DNA from: a bacterium
Lineage (GTDB): Bacteria > Patescibacteriota > Minisyncoccia > Phycocordibacterales > UBA2100
DNA length: 44,743 nucleotides
Assembly: GCA_021781955.1 (NCBI GenBank)
Contig: JAJXVV010000007.1
Span: forward strand, 1-44,743
Reading direction: 5' to 3'
Shown here: positions 23,719 to 31,667 of the stretch, piece by piece
Position numbering within the stretch: position 1 is the first letter of the stretch
Layout: each line of letters starts with the position of its first letter
The notes under the pieces: model-generated
The model's database searches: none
Told to the model about the DNA's origin: nothing
What the model saw: the letters and a program-made list of their open reading frames with translations, nothing else
Position numbers and translations under genes: made by a program

Positions 23719-25827
23719 ATGGCTGAAAAACAGGCGAAAAAGGGCAAAGAAACCACCGCCGATAAGGCGGGTTCGTCGTACACGGCCAAAGACATCACGG
23801 TTCTCGAAGGTTTGGAGGCAGTGCGCCGCCGCCCGGGCATGTACATCGGTACCACTGGCTCGGCCGGCTTGCATCACCTCGTTTGGGAAGTTTTCGACAA
23901 TTCGCGCGACGAGGCGATGGGCGGCTTTTGCAACGACATCGAGATCGCGCTTCTGCCGAACAATCGCGTGCGCGTCGCAGACAACGGCCGCGGCATTCCG
24001 GTCGACGTTCACCCCAAAACGAGAGTCTCGACGCTTGAGACGGTCATGACGGTTCTGCATGCCGGCGGGAAGTTCGGCGGCCAAGGCTACAAAGTATCCG
24101 GCGGTCTGCACGGCGTCGGCGTCTCCGTCGTCAATGCGCTCTCCACGTGGGTGCGTGCCGAAGTGCATCGCGATGGCGGCCGGTTCGTCCAGGAGTACAA
24201 AAATGGCGGCAAACCGGTCGGCAAAGTCAAGAAAGTGTCGGCATCAAAAGCGAACGGCACGATCATTTCCTTCGAAGCCGACGCGAGCATTTTCCCCGAC
24301 CGCGCGTTCAACTGGGACACGATCGTCTCACACATGCGCCAGCAGGCATACCTCGTGCGCGGCCTCCGTATCTCGATGCTCGACCTACGGAACGTCGAGA
24401 GTGGGCCGAGGACGGTCCTTAAGGGGTCCCAAGGACCGTCCTCGGCATCCTTATTGGCCGGTCTCGACGAGGTGTTCTACGTGCGCGAACTCGGTCTCGA
24501 CGTGCCGTCCTTCACCTTCTACTTCGAGGGAGGATTGCGCAGCCTCATCGGTTTTCAAAATCACTACCTCGAACCGGTACACAAGAATATTTTCTATGTC
24601 GAGAAGGAGCAGGACGGCGTGCAGGTGGAGGTCGCGCTCCAATATGTCGACGACATATCCTCGCGCATCTCGGCATTTGCCAACAACATCTACAACAGCG
24701 AAGGCGGTACGCACGTGACCGGCTTCAAGACGGCGCTCACGCGCACGCTGAACGCTCTCGATAAGAATGGGAAAAACGGCGACTCCTTCACGGGCGATGA
24801 CGTGCTCGAAGGTCTCACGGCGGTCGTTTCCATCAAGATGCGCGAGGTGCAATTCGAAGGGCAAACGAAAGGCAAGCTCGGTTCCACCGAGGCGCAAGGC
24901 GCGACCGCGACCGTTTTCGGCGAGGCTTTCGCCGCGTTCCTGGAGGAACATCCGGACGACGCGCGCGCCATCATCGGCAAGGTCACGCTCGCGATGAAGG
25001 CGCGCAAGGCCGCCAAGGCCGCCAAAGAGTCCATCCTCCGCAAAGGCGCGCTCGACGGCATGACGCTTCCCGGCAAGCTCGCCGATTGTCAGACGAGGTC
25101 GGCCGAAGAAGCGGAGCTTTTCATCGTCGAGGGAGATTCGGCAGGCGGCACCGCCAAGATGGGCCGCGATCGGCGCATCCAAGCGATATTGCCCTTGCGC
25201 GGGAAGATCCTCAACATCGAACGCGCACGCCTCGACAAAATGCTCTCTTCGGAGCAGATAAAAAATCTTGTCGTCGCGCTCGGTACGGCGATCGGCGACA
25301 TTTTCGATATCGAGAAGCTGCGCTACCACAAGATAATCATCGCGACCGACGCCGACGTGGACGGCGCGCACATCCGCACGCTCCTCCTCACGCTCTTTTA
25401 TCGCCACTTCCGCCCCGTCATCGATCAGGGGTACCTCTACATCGCGCAGCCGCCGCTCTTCAAGGTGAAGAAAGGCAAGGAAGTGTTCTACGCATTCTCT
25501 GACGAAGAGCGCATCAAGCTCGCCGGCAAGGATATCGAGATCGAGAGCGAGGCCGCTGCCGACGAACAGGAAGAGGAGCAAGGGGAGACCGCCGTCGCCA
25601 AGAGAACGCCGAAGGTTTCGGTGCAGCGCTACAAGGGTTTGGGCGAGATGAATGCCGAGGAGCTGTGGGAGACGACCATGGACCCGGCGCGCCGCATCTT
25701 GAAGCGCGTCGCCATCGAGGACGCGCAGGAGGCCGACATCGTTTTCGACATGCTCATGGGCACCGATGTGCCCGCGCGCAAATCCTTCATCCAATCGCAC
25801 GCGAAAGAAGCGACGATCGACATTTAG
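23719..25827 (+). CDS. gyrB: DNA gyrase subunit B
   Basis: A 702-aa ATPase subunit that with GyrA introduces negative supercoils. The GHKL ATPase motifs LEAVRRRPGMYIG, DNSRDEAMGG, VADNGRGIPVDVH and KVSGGLHGVGVSVVNALS are intact. The Toprim EGDSAGGTAKMGRDRR...LPLRGKILN and DADVDGAHIRTLLLTL, and the C-terminal QRYKGLGEMNAEELWETTMDP, are also present. Residues 229-243 (GPRTVLKGSQGPSSA) lie within a 42-nt hairpin element related to the one in pheT, in the linker before the second ATPase subdomain (FTFYFEGGL). Confidence 0.96.
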   Translation: MAEKQAKKGKETTADKAGSSYTAKDITVLEGLEAVRRRPGMYIGTTGSAGLHHLVWEVFDNSRDEAMGGFCNDIEIALLPNNRVRVADNGRGIPVDVHPKTRVSTLETVMTVLHAGGKFGGQGYKVSGGLHGVGVSVVNALSTWVRAEVHRDGGRFVQEYKNGGKPVGKVKKVSASKANGTIISFEADASIFPDRAFNWDTIVSHMRQQAYLVRGLRISMLDLRNVESGPRTVLKGSQGPSSASLLAGLDEVFYVRELGLDVPSFTFYFEGGLRSLIGFQNHYLEPVHKNIFYVEKEQDGVQVEVALQYVDDISSRISAFANNIYNSEGGTHVTGFKTALTRTLNALDKNGKNGDSFTGDDVLEGLTAVVSIKMREVQFEGQTKGKLGSTEAQGATATVFGEAFAAFLEEHPDDARAIIGKVTLAMKARKAAKAAKESILRKGALDGMTLPGKLADCQTRSAEEAELFIVEGDSAGGTAKMGRDRRIQAILPLRGKILNIERARLDKMLSSEQIKNLVVALGTAIGDIFDIEKLRYHKIIIATDADVDGAHIRTLLLTLFYRHFRPVIDQGYLYIAQPPLFKVKKGKEVFYAFSDEERIKLAGKDIEIESEAAADEQEEEQGETAVAKRTPKVSVQRYKGLGEMNAEELWETTMDPARRILKRVAIEDAQEADIVFDMLMGTDVPARKSFIQSHAKEATIDI
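24405..24446 (+). repeat. In-frame palindromic element in gyrB
   Basis: Perfect 16-bp inverted arms GCCGAGGACGGTCCTT and AAGGACCGTCCTCGGC flank a 10-nt loop (AAGGGGTCCC). Each arm is itself palindromic (AGGAC-G-GTCCT, AGGAC-C-GTCCT). Its 42-nt length keeps the frame. It is read in a different frame from the pheT copy. Confidence 0.8.
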
Positions 25828-25903
25828 GTTATTCACTTGCCCGGCCTGCGCAAAGCGCGTCGAACGCTATCATGCCGGTATAACCGCTAATCGCGAATAC
25901 GTT

Positions 25904-26281
25904 ATGTTGGAAGGTCAACCGACACCAGATAAGAAGAAGGAGAACGTTGACGTAAGTCGGCGGCAACTGCTGGGCGCCGCTTTGTTCGGTGCGGGAGTTG
26001 TTGCCGGAGCGTTGGGCAAAGGGGAGCTCGATGCGCGGATGAAAGCGGAAGTTGAGCGCCGCGTTCAAGAGGAATTGGCGAAACGCGCGCACGTGCCCGG
26101 AGATTCGCTCGGAGACGGCTATTCGTCTCCGTCCGACAAGTCTGGCGAGCCGCACGGCCTCGAAGACACGACGCCGGCGCCGGAACCTGCCAAACCAACT
26201 CCGCCGCAGGAAACGCCGTCGCAGCCCTCAGAACAAACTCCGCCGATCGACGAACGGCGATACGGCCGAGACATTATCTAA
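25904..26281 (+). CDS. Small protein with Tat-like N-terminus and Pro-rich tail
   Basis: From ATG 25904 the 125-aa product has a polar stretch, then SRRQLLGAALFGAGVVAGAL. That is a twin-arginine motif followed by a weakly hydrophobic helix, as in Tat signals. A short charged helix (ELDARMKAEVERRVQEELAK) and a Pro/Thr/Glu-rich tail (PAPEPAKPTPPQETP) follow. No catalytic domain is visible. Whether the organism has TatC is not answerable here; a simple membrane anchor is the alternative. It converges on the next gene with a 16-nt gap. Confidence 0.6.
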   Translation: MLEGQPTPDKKKENVDVSRRQLLGAALFGAGVVAGALGKGELDARMKAEVERRVQEELAKRAHVPGDSLGDGYSSPSDKSGEPHGLEDTTPAPEPAKPTPPQETPSQPSEQTPPIDERRYGRDII

Positions 26282-26297
26282 CCCGACGTCCGTCACG

Positions 26298-27233
26298 TCA
26301 GTAGGACACGTACGGGTACGGTTGCGGATAGTATTGCGGGTAGTACTGCTGGTACGGCGGCTGCGGCGAGTACGGCATCGAGAGCGCCGCGCTCGCATAG
26401 TTGTTGGTCTGATCGACGTCGCGCGAGGCGTTGACGACGATGGAGATGGTGCCTGAGACGGCTTGCGTGAAGTGCAGCGTGTTGACGATGTGCGATCCGG
26501 GAGAAAGCGGTGATTGGTCGGGCGAGTAGTAAGTGTATGAACGCGAGACCGTCGGAAGGTAAACGGTGAAGCTGTAGCGGTCGGAAGCCCCGCTGCCGTT
26601 GTTGGCGATCTCAAAGACAAGCGTCGCGTTGCCGCTGCCGTCGCCGGTCGCCGAGATTATCCGCACGGCGAGATCGGGGCGGCCGCTCGAGACGACCTGC
26701 GCAGGCGCGCTCGCGGTCGCCACCGATGCCGGTGCGATCGGATTCGCACCGGGTTTGATCGCGATGGTCGCCGATCCCTGCGCGGAAGCGCCGCCGCTGC
26801 CGAACGCCGGCGTGAAGATGATGCTCAGCGGTTCATTGATCGTCGTCGTGCCGGCCAAAAGCGGCACGAGCGAGACCGAGTTGCCCGAGACGGTGAATGC
26901 GGCGCCGCACGGAATGTTGGCCTGCGTACTGCTCGCGCTGACCGCTCGGAATGACAGCGCCGCGCTGCACGGGTAAATAAGCCCATAGGTCCCTTGCGCC
27001 GAAGCGGGAGAACTCCAGGTCAGCGTGAACGGTTGTCCCGATACGGCGGACCCGGGAGCTTGTACCTCGAGAGGCGTTTGCGACGTCCCTGCCGGCGAGA
27101 AAAGGGAAGAGAGCCACGGCGAGGCGAGCGTCGAGAGGTGAATGAGGCCCCAAATGATGATGATAACGACGACGACGAAGCCCGCGATCGCGAGCGCGTT
27201 GGCCACCGGCCCAGGACGAGAGGCACTGTTCAT
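26298..27233 (-). CDS. Membrane-anchored protein with CARDB-like domain
   Basis: From ATG 27233 (MNSASRPGPVANALAIAGFV) the protein has one N-terminal helix (VVVVIIIIWGLIHL). An Ig-like stretch (GSAVSGQPFTLTWSSP) follows, then a CARDB-like beta domain (RPDLAVRIISATGDGSGNATLVFEIANNG...DVDQTNNYA) and a Tyr/Pro/Gln-rich tail (PPYQQYYPQYYPQPYPY). The upstream start in the ORF track (27302) overlaps the promoter and is rejected. CARDB domains mediate adhesion in surface proteins; here that is inference. It is divergent from the sortase gene. Confidence 0.75.
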   Translation of the reverse strand: MNSASRPGPVANALAIAGFVVVVIIIIWGLIHLSTLASPWLSSLFSPAGTSQTPLEVQAPGSAVSGQPFTLTWSSPASAQGTYGLIYPCSAALSFRAVSASSTQANIPCGAAFTVSGNSVSLVPLLAGTTTINEPLSIIFTPAFGSGGASAQGSATIAIKPGANPIAPASVATASAPAQVVSSGRPDLAVRIISATGDGSGNATLVFEIANNGSGASDRYSFTVYLPTVSRSYTYYSPDQSPLSPGSHIVNTLHFTQAVSGTISIVVNASRDVDQTNNYASAALSMPYSPQPPYQQYYPQYYPQPYPYVSY

Positions 27234-27250
27234 AGGTGAAAGGTGCCGGA

Positions 27251-27278
27251 ATGCTACTACATTCGTGAGATTTGTCAA
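27251..27278 (-). promoter_or_regulatory. Promoter TTGACA-N16-TAGCAT for the CARDB gene
   Basis: On the minus strand TTGACA (27273-27278) and TAGCAT (27251-27256) are 16 bp apart, placing transcription about 10 nt before ATG 27233. It is back to back with the sortase promoter. Confidence 0.65.
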
Positions 27279-27288
27279 GCTCTGTATA

Positions 27289-27317
27289 TTGACATGCGCC
27301 ATTTTATGATGTAAGAT
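27289..27317 (+). promoter_or_regulatory. Promoter TTGACA-N17-TAAGAT for sortase
   Basis: TTGACA (27289-27294) and TAAGAT (27312-27317) with 17-bp spacing end 13 nt before ATG 27331, giving a very short leader. Confidence 0.7.
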
Positions 27318-27330
27318 TGCGCCATCAAGT

Positions 27331-28005
27331 ATGGACCGCTTTACGACATATCCGGCGGCTCAAAGCAGACCCGAACGCGCTCCTGCGGGCGTCTTTCTCG
27401 CTGCGCTCATCGTCATCTTCGTGACCGGGCTCTCGGCTGCCGATTCGATCGGGTTCGTACCGTGCCAGCTCGACGGCTCGTGCGCGTCCCAGTCGGTCGC
27501 GCTCTCGCAGTTGCCGATGCTCGGCATATCGGGCACGACGACACCCGCAGCCGTGCCGCAAGGGATTGAGCCGACGCACATCGCGATACCGTCGGTCGGC
27601 ATCGATCTGCCGGTGCAGAACCCGACGACGCTCGACGTGAACGCGCTCGACAACTTGCTCAAACAGGGGCCCGCGCACTATGCGGATTCCGCCGACCTCG
27701 GACAGGACGGCAACGTCATCATATTCGCGCACTCGTCGCACCTGCCCATCGTGCATAACCAAATGTTCCGCGCGTTCAACAACATCCCGAACCTCACACA
27801 GGGCGACCTCATCACGCTCACCGGCTCCGACGGCAAGAAATATCTCTATTCGGTGGATTCGGTCGTGAAGGCCAACACGAAGGACGGCACGACCATCCCG
27901 CTCTCGCCATCGATCGGCAAGAAACTCACGCTCGTCACCTGCGACACGCTCACGGGCGTCTCCGCGCGCTTCATCCTCACCGCGACCTTCGTCGGCACCG
28001 AATGA
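27331..28005 (+). CDS. srt: Sortase (class D/E-like)
   Basis: A 224-aa membrane-anchored transpeptidase. One N-terminal helix (VFLAALIVIFVTGL) is followed by the sortase beta-barrel with IPSVGIDLPV. All three catalytic residues are visible: His in IIFAHSSHLP, Cys in LTLVTCDTLTG and Arg in SARFIL. The TLVTCDT motif is the family hallmark. It would cut LPxTG-like signals outside the membrane. The IPYTG protein at 32821-34242 is the only candidate substrate seen here. The next gene begins 4 nt after the stop, so they share an operon. Confidence 0.9.
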   Translation: MDRFTTYPAAQSRPERAPAGVFLAALIVIFVTGLSAADSIGFVPCQLDGSCASQSVALSQLPMLGISGTTTPAAVPQGIEPTHIAIPSVGIDLPVQNPTTLDVNALDNLLKQGPAHYADSADLGQDGNVIIFAHSSHLPIVHNQMFRAFNNIPNLTQGDLITLTGSDGKKYLYSVDSVVKANTKDGTTIPLSPSIGKKLTLVTCDTLTGVSARFILTATFVGTE

Positions 28006-28009
28006 GCCT

Positions 28010-28585
28010 ATGACCATTTTCGAGAACAGGACGGTATTCTTTTCCGCGCTCGTCGCGGCGGTCTTGTGCGCGTCGCTCGTCGACCCGGGGGCGCTCGTCG
28101 CGCGGGCCGACGGCTACGTAGTGACCGATGAGTATGTAACGGTCGATGAATACGCGGTCGCTGGCGCCTATCCGCAAGCGGTCGTCTATCCGTACGCAGG
28201 TTCACAACCGTATTTTGGCTCGATGCCCTACGCAGGTTCGGTCCCTGCACAGGTCGGGATACCCGCGCAAACCGCTCTGCCAGAGAGCGTCGCTTATCCT
28301 GTCAGCGTCGCTCGTCCGGTCCCTGTTGCCGCGCCCGTCAGCGTTGCGCACGCCGTGAACGTTGGCGTACCGTCTGGCTCGGGCGGCGGCGTGACCATCA
28401 CGCCGGTCACGGTCGCGCATGCGGTCTCCGTGGCGCAGCCGGTCAATGTTGCCCATGCGGTATCGCTCGCGCATCCGGTCTCTGTCGGCTCAAGCGTATC
28501 GCTCGGCACGGCAGCAGCATCCGGCCGCGCGGTCGCCGTCGGCTATGCGGCCGACGCGGGCGAGCCCGTGATCTTTGCGAAATAA
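28010..28585 (+). CDS. Secreted Val/Ala/Pro repeat protein
   Basis: A 191-aa protein with a signal peptide (VFFSALVAAVLCASLVDPGALVARA) and a Tyr-rich stretch (YVVTDEYVTVDEYAVAGAY). Imperfect pentad repeats follow with the themes VAHAV and VAxPV (VAHAVSVAQPVNVAHAVSL). There is no recognised domain and no sorting signal. Cotranscription with the sortase suggests a surface role. The regular alternation of small and beta-branched residues suggests an extended or beta-helical form (inference). Confidence 0.68.
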   Translation: MTIFENRTVFFSALVAAVLCASLVDPGALVARADGYVVTDEYVTVDEYAVAGAYPQAVVYPYAGSQPYFGSMPYAGSVPAQVGIPAQTALPESVAYPVSVARPVPVAAPVSVAHAVNVGVPSGSGGGVTITPVTVAHAVSVAQPVNVAHAVSLAHPVSVGSSVSLGTAAASGRAVAVGYAADAGEPVIFAK

Positions 28586-28626
28586 ATTCGTAAGCGTCCG
28601 ATAGTGTCCGCTCGCGGACATTGCCG

Positions 28627-28669
28627 GACTCTCACGAACCTGCCGTCGGCGGGATTCGAGATGAGAGTC
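28627..28669 (+). promoter_or_regulatory. Structured 5' leader of the CCCC/His-rich gene
   Basis: GACTCTC and GAGAGTC enclose further inverted pairs (CGAA/TTCG, CC-GCC/GGC-GG). Another hairpin, TGTCCG/CGGACA, lies just upstream. The strong AGGAGG-type site and ATG 28696 follow. Confidence 0.5.
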
Positions 28670-28695
28670 AATCGATTTTCCCTGAGGAGGGGAAG

Positions 28696-29328
28696 ATGAA
28701 AAAGATCTTTGGCAACTTTATCGTCGCATTCGTGCTGGCGATCGCGGCGCTCGTCGTCGCGGGACAAGTCCCCGCCTCGGCGCAAGTCGGCTGCAGCCCC
28801 TACGTGGGCGGAGCGTGCGGGTGGCGGGATACGCACCCGCCGGTCCCGTTCTACGGTCAGCGTCCGTATTACAACGGATTCGGCAGTGGGGCGTACATGG
28901 GCGGTGGCTATGGCGGCGGCTATGCCCCGTACGGCGGCGGTTATGCGCCGTACGGGGGCGGATACGGCTATGGCGGGCTCGGTCTCGGCGGCGGAGGGTT
29001 CAACAGCGGATCCTTCTACCAGCAGAGCGGCTCGAGTTATGCCTGGCATAGGCATGTCGAGCAACGCTTCGTGATCCATCAGTCCCAACCGCGCGTTGTC
29101 TATGCCGCGCCGCGATATCGCCACTATCGGCACGTCGCGCATCATCGGCATTGCTGCTGCTGCAACGTGGCCGTGAGGCACGTCGCCCCGACCTGCGGTT
29201 CGCCGCAAGCGGTCGATCAGCCGATGCAATCGTCGTATCCCCCGACGGTTATCAGGTCCTCGCCCATCACGCAGGATGAGTGGCATGGTCCCATCGGCGA
29301 CATGGTCTTTGTGTCGGACAAGAATTAA
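28696..29328 (+). CDS. Secreted Gly/Tyr/His-rich protein with Cys cluster
   Basis: The start is ATG 28696, directly after GAGGAGGGGAAG. The 210-aa product has a signal peptide (FIVAFVLAIAALVVAGQVPASA, cut after ASA) and a Gly-Tyr repeat block (GGGYGGGYAPYGGGYAPYGG). A His/Arg-rich segment with four consecutive Cys (YRHVAHHRHCCCCNVAVRHV) then leads to a soluble tail. The His/Cys cluster could bind a metal such as copper or zinc, or be disulphide-linked; this is inference. Unknown family. Confidence 0.75.
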   Translation: MKKIFGNFIVAFVLAIAALVVAGQVPASAQVGCSPYVGGACGWRDTHPPVPFYGQRPYYNGFGSGAYMGGGYGGGYAPYGGGYAPYGGGYGYGGLGLGGGGFNSGSFYQQSGSSYAWHRHVEQRFVIHQSQPRVVYAAPRYRHYRHVAHHRHCCCCNVAVRHVAPTCGSPQAVDQPMQSSYPPTVIRSSPITQDEWHGPIGDMVFVSDKN

Positions 29329-29348
29329 ATTGTTCGGCCGAGCAAAAC

Positions 29349-29389
29349 AGGCGCGCAGAGTCTTCGGACCCTGTGCGCCTCTCTTTTTT
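29349..29389 (+). terminator. Rho-independent terminator
   Basis: A 14-position stem, starting AGGCGC and closing GCGCCT with one A-C mismatch and a G-T pair, is capped by a TTCG tetraloop and followed by CTCTTTTTT. Confidence 0.9.
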
Positions 29390-29439
29390 GGCTTATCCAC
29401 AATCTTTCTTCATGTCCTTGCGCAATCCCTGCACTTTGC

Positions 29440-29445
29440 CACAAT
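29440..29445 (+). promoter_or_regulatory. -10 box of the 391-aa gene
   Basis: CACAAT ends 6 nt before ATG 29452. Confidence 0.45.
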
Positions 29446-29451
29446 ACCCCC

Positions 29452-30627
29452 ATGGGAATGGAGAACATGTATCGCATGCGCGCCGCGCACAAGGAGATGC
29501 AAGAAGAGGAGAAGACCGCGCACCCCGTTACGGAAGAAGCGATGGAGTTGGGGGAGTACGATCGTACGCTCGCAGAGATACTAGGCGACCGTGACGAGCA
29601 GGACAAGTTCCTCAATAAATTTTTGTGGGCGAAAGATCCGGATAAGGCGAAGGACATCGTTGACTCGCTCGCAGAGAATACTGTTTTGAGCCCTGAGCAG
29701 GACAAATTCCTCGAACAAGCGCGCGTCGAGTTCAATCTGCGCAGCGCGGAGATCGAACAAGTGCAAGAGATGCTCCCTGCCGAACTCGTCCATTTGAAGG
29801 ATATCGACCCGCGCATCGCGCAGGTCATCGGCAAGGTCGGCCCCGACGAAGCCGCCGAGGTGCTCGGCGCGGAGTTCGCTGATCTCGCACTTTCCGATCC
29901 GAAAGTGTTCAAGAAAATGGTGGGCCAGATGCGCCACCTGCGGGAGATACGCACGAGTAAGGAGGCCGCACAGCGAGAGGAGGACCTCACGCACATGCTT
30001 GCGGAGTTCGGCATAAAGGAGGAGGACTACTGGAACGCAACGCGCTCGAGCGCCGGTATGACGAGCGGCGTGACAGGCGAGACACGCGATCAATTGGGCA
30101 AGCTCGTATTCGACAACTACGGCTGGTTCAAGAAAACGCTCGATGTCATATCGAGCGGTCATTTTTCTGCGAACGCCACGCGAGACCTGGTCGCGAATTT
30201 CGAGGATCAGCAGCGTTTGCTCGCGGAATGCGACAAGCATATGAAGGTGGTCGGCAAAGTGCTGCAGGGTACGCTCACGCCGGAGGTGCGGCTCATGTTC
30301 CAAAAGGCGATGACCGAGGGCGGATTGGTCAAGGACAAGAAAGTCGAGAACAACGTGAAGACCATTCAAGACTATCGGCAGGTTAAGAACGCGTTCGAGC
30401 CAGCCGATATGCAGAAACGATGGGAGGAGTACAAGAGAGCGGAGTTAAAGCGGCGCAACATTACGGACATCACTAAACAACCTGTTGCTGCCGAGAACAT
30501 CAAGAACTCGTTCGCGCAGAAGGAGCTGGACCAGCAAAAGGGTTTTCGTGCGGGCGGAATATTGGCGGCGCTCATCGCGCTGCTTTTCGGCACGAAGGAT
30601 GACATTAAGAACACGTTGAAATTCTAA
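29452..30627 (+). CDS. Conserved-looking helical protein, unknown
   Basis: A 391-aa acidic, largely alpha-helical cytoplasmic protein with long Glu/Lys/Ala-rich helices (LVHLKDIDPRIAQVIGKVG, AAEVLGAEFADLALSDPK). Near the C-terminus is a short hydrophobic segment (FRAGGILAALIALLFG) that may dip into the membrane. I do not recognise a family. Its normal codon use and leaderless start support a real gene. A small helical gene follows 4 nt after its stop and is probably cotranslated. Confidence 0.7.
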   Translation: MGMENMYRMRAAHKEMQEEEKTAHPVTEEAMELGEYDRTLAEILGDRDEQDKFLNKFLWAKDPDKAKDIVDSLAENTVLSPEQDKFLEQARVEFNLRSAEIEQVQEMLPAELVHLKDIDPRIAQVIGKVGPDEAAEVLGAEFADLALSDPKVFKKMVGQMRHLREIRTSKEAAQREEDLTHMLAEFGIKEEDYWNATRSSAGMTSGVTGETRDQLGKLVFDNYGWFKKTLDVISSGHFSANATRDLVANFEDQQRLLAECDKHMKVVGKVLQGTLTPEVRLMFQKAMTEGGLVKDKKVENNVKTIQDYRQVKNAFEPADMQKRWEEYKRAELKRRNITDITKQPVAAENIKNSFAQKELDQQKGFRAGGILAALIALLFGTKDDIKNTLKF

Positions 30628-30631
30628 GCGT

Positions 30632-30898
30632 ATGACCAACGAAGAACTGCTCAAAGAGATGGAGACGGCATTCGAGACACAAGGCGAGAAGGGGCTTGAG
30701 GCTTACGTGATCGAACATTTCGCCGAGCTGCCGAAAGCGGTGCAGGGCAAAGCGCTCATGAGTTTCGCGCAAGACGCGCTCGATACAGAAGCGGGGGAGG
30801 CGGCGATAGGTGAAATACAAGAGCAGGGGATGCAAGCGCTCGAAATACTCCAGCACTTCAAGAACGAAGTATCACAAGCCGGCGCTACGCAAGCTTGA
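30632..30898 (+). CDS. Small acidic helical protein, unknown
   Basis: An 88-aa, Glu/Ala/Gln-rich helical protein (TNEELLKEMETAFETQGEKG, AGEAAIGEIQEQGMQALEIL) without a membrane segment. It begins 4 nt after the 391-aa gene and is probably a partner of it. Its TGA stop lies inside the -35 element of the next gene. Confidence 0.65.
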   Translation: MTNEELLKEMETAFETQGEKGLEAYVIEHFAELPKAVQGKALMSFAQDALDTEAGEAAIGEIQEQGMQALEILQHFKNEVSQAGATQA

Positions 30899-30922
30899 CA
30901 TCCGTGTATATCGAGATATAAT
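30895..30922 (+). promoter_or_regulatory. Promoter TTGACA-N16-TATAAT
   Basis: TTGACA (30895-30900) and TATAAT (30917-30922) lie about 60 nt before the ATG. The leader carries a GTCCG...CGGAT hairpin and then AGAGGAGG. Confidence 0.8.
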
Positions 30923-30983
30923 ATCGACAGTGCTCGTCCGGCAAGTCGGATGGGTTGGATTCACGCAACAAGAGGAGGCAGTC

Positions 30984-31517
30984 ATGCCGCTCGGCAACAT
31001 CAACTTGAATGAACCGAAAAGATCGGCTTGGCGACATGTGTGGGGCGAGAAGCCGGAGGACCACATGGTCCACATCGGCTATCTATCATCGATAGTGTTC
31101 GCGCTTCTCATGGTCGGCTCGCTCTGGGTTCGGCCGTTCCTGAACCTGCTGTTCTCGAGCGTGTCGCCCGACGAGGCGACGCGGCAGCTCGTCATTAGCT
31201 GCATGATCTTGGGCAGCGGGTGGGTCATCGCGTCTTTCTACAAGGACATACAGGCCGCCCAGGTGCTCGCGCGCCAGGTGACGAACGTCGCGCAGGACGA
31301 AGCCGATTTCTGGCTTTCGCTGCTGCCCGTCGTGGCGATGGTCGCTATTTTGGCGATGTGGGTCGTCGGACGCGTGCATGTCGGCGCGGCGGAATGGCTC
31401 GTGCTGTGGATGTTCACCAAGGAGGCGATAGCCGATCTGGTGTTCGAGTTCTGGACGTCGCGTCGGCTCACACTGCGTACGGTCGGCGTCGACCCGCTTG
31501 CCGGACGCACGGTATAA
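30984..31517 (+). CDS. Multi-pass membrane protein, unknown
   Basis: The start is ATG 30984, placed 5-6 nt after AGAGGAGG; the track start at 30810 lies in the previous gene. The 177-aa product has a polar N-terminus (PLGNINLNEPKRSAWRHVWG) and about four hydrophobic segments (IVFALLMVGSLWV, VISCMILGSGWVIASF, LLPVVAMVAILAMWVVG, WLVLWMFTKEAIADLV). It has no recognised family. It has its own near-consensus promoter and terminator, so it is a single-gene unit. Confidence 0.75.
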   Translation: MPLGNINLNEPKRSAWRHVWGEKPEDHMVHIGYLSSIVFALLMVGSLWVRPFLNLLFSSVSPDEATRQLVISCMILGSGWVIASFYKDIQAAQVLARQVTNVAQDEADFWLSLLPVVAMVAILAMWVVGRVHVGAAEWLVLWMFTKEAIADLVFEFWTSRRLTLRTVGVDPLAGRTV

Positions 31518-31539
31518 CGAGATCGTTCTCGCATAGTAT

Positions 31540-31573
31540 GGGCGGATTTATCAAGTAAATCCGCCCTCTTTTA
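31540..31573 (+). terminator. Rho-independent terminator
   Basis: GGGCGGATTTA pairs perfectly with TAAATCCGCCC around TCAAG, followed by TCTTTT. It ends 5 nt before the next -35 element. Confidence 0.9.
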
Positions 31574-31577
31574 ATGC

Positions 31578-31605
31578 TTGACATATCTTATCTATCTGCT
31601 ATAAT
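31578..31605 (+). promoter_or_regulatory. Promoter TTGACA-N16-TATAAT
   Basis: TTGACA (31578-31583) and TATAAT (31600-31605), with a leader of about 55 nt to ATG 31668. Confidence 0.8.
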
Positions 31606-31613
31606 ATCGGCAA

Positions 31614-31638
31614 CACAAAGGGAAAGGTTTTCTTTGTG
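31614..31638 (+). promoter_or_regulatory. 5'-terminal hairpin in leader
   Basis: CACAAAG and CTTTGTG form a 7-bp stem at the extreme 5' end of the predicted transcript. Such hairpins can protect mRNA from decay; that role is inferred here. Confidence 0.5.
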
Positions 31639-31667
31639 AGCACGTTGTAAATTCAGTGGAGGGTTCC

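Noticed and set aside
24451-25836. 461-aa minus-strand ORF antisense to gyrB
   Set aside because: A mirror of the conserved gyrB coding frame, without any family signature.
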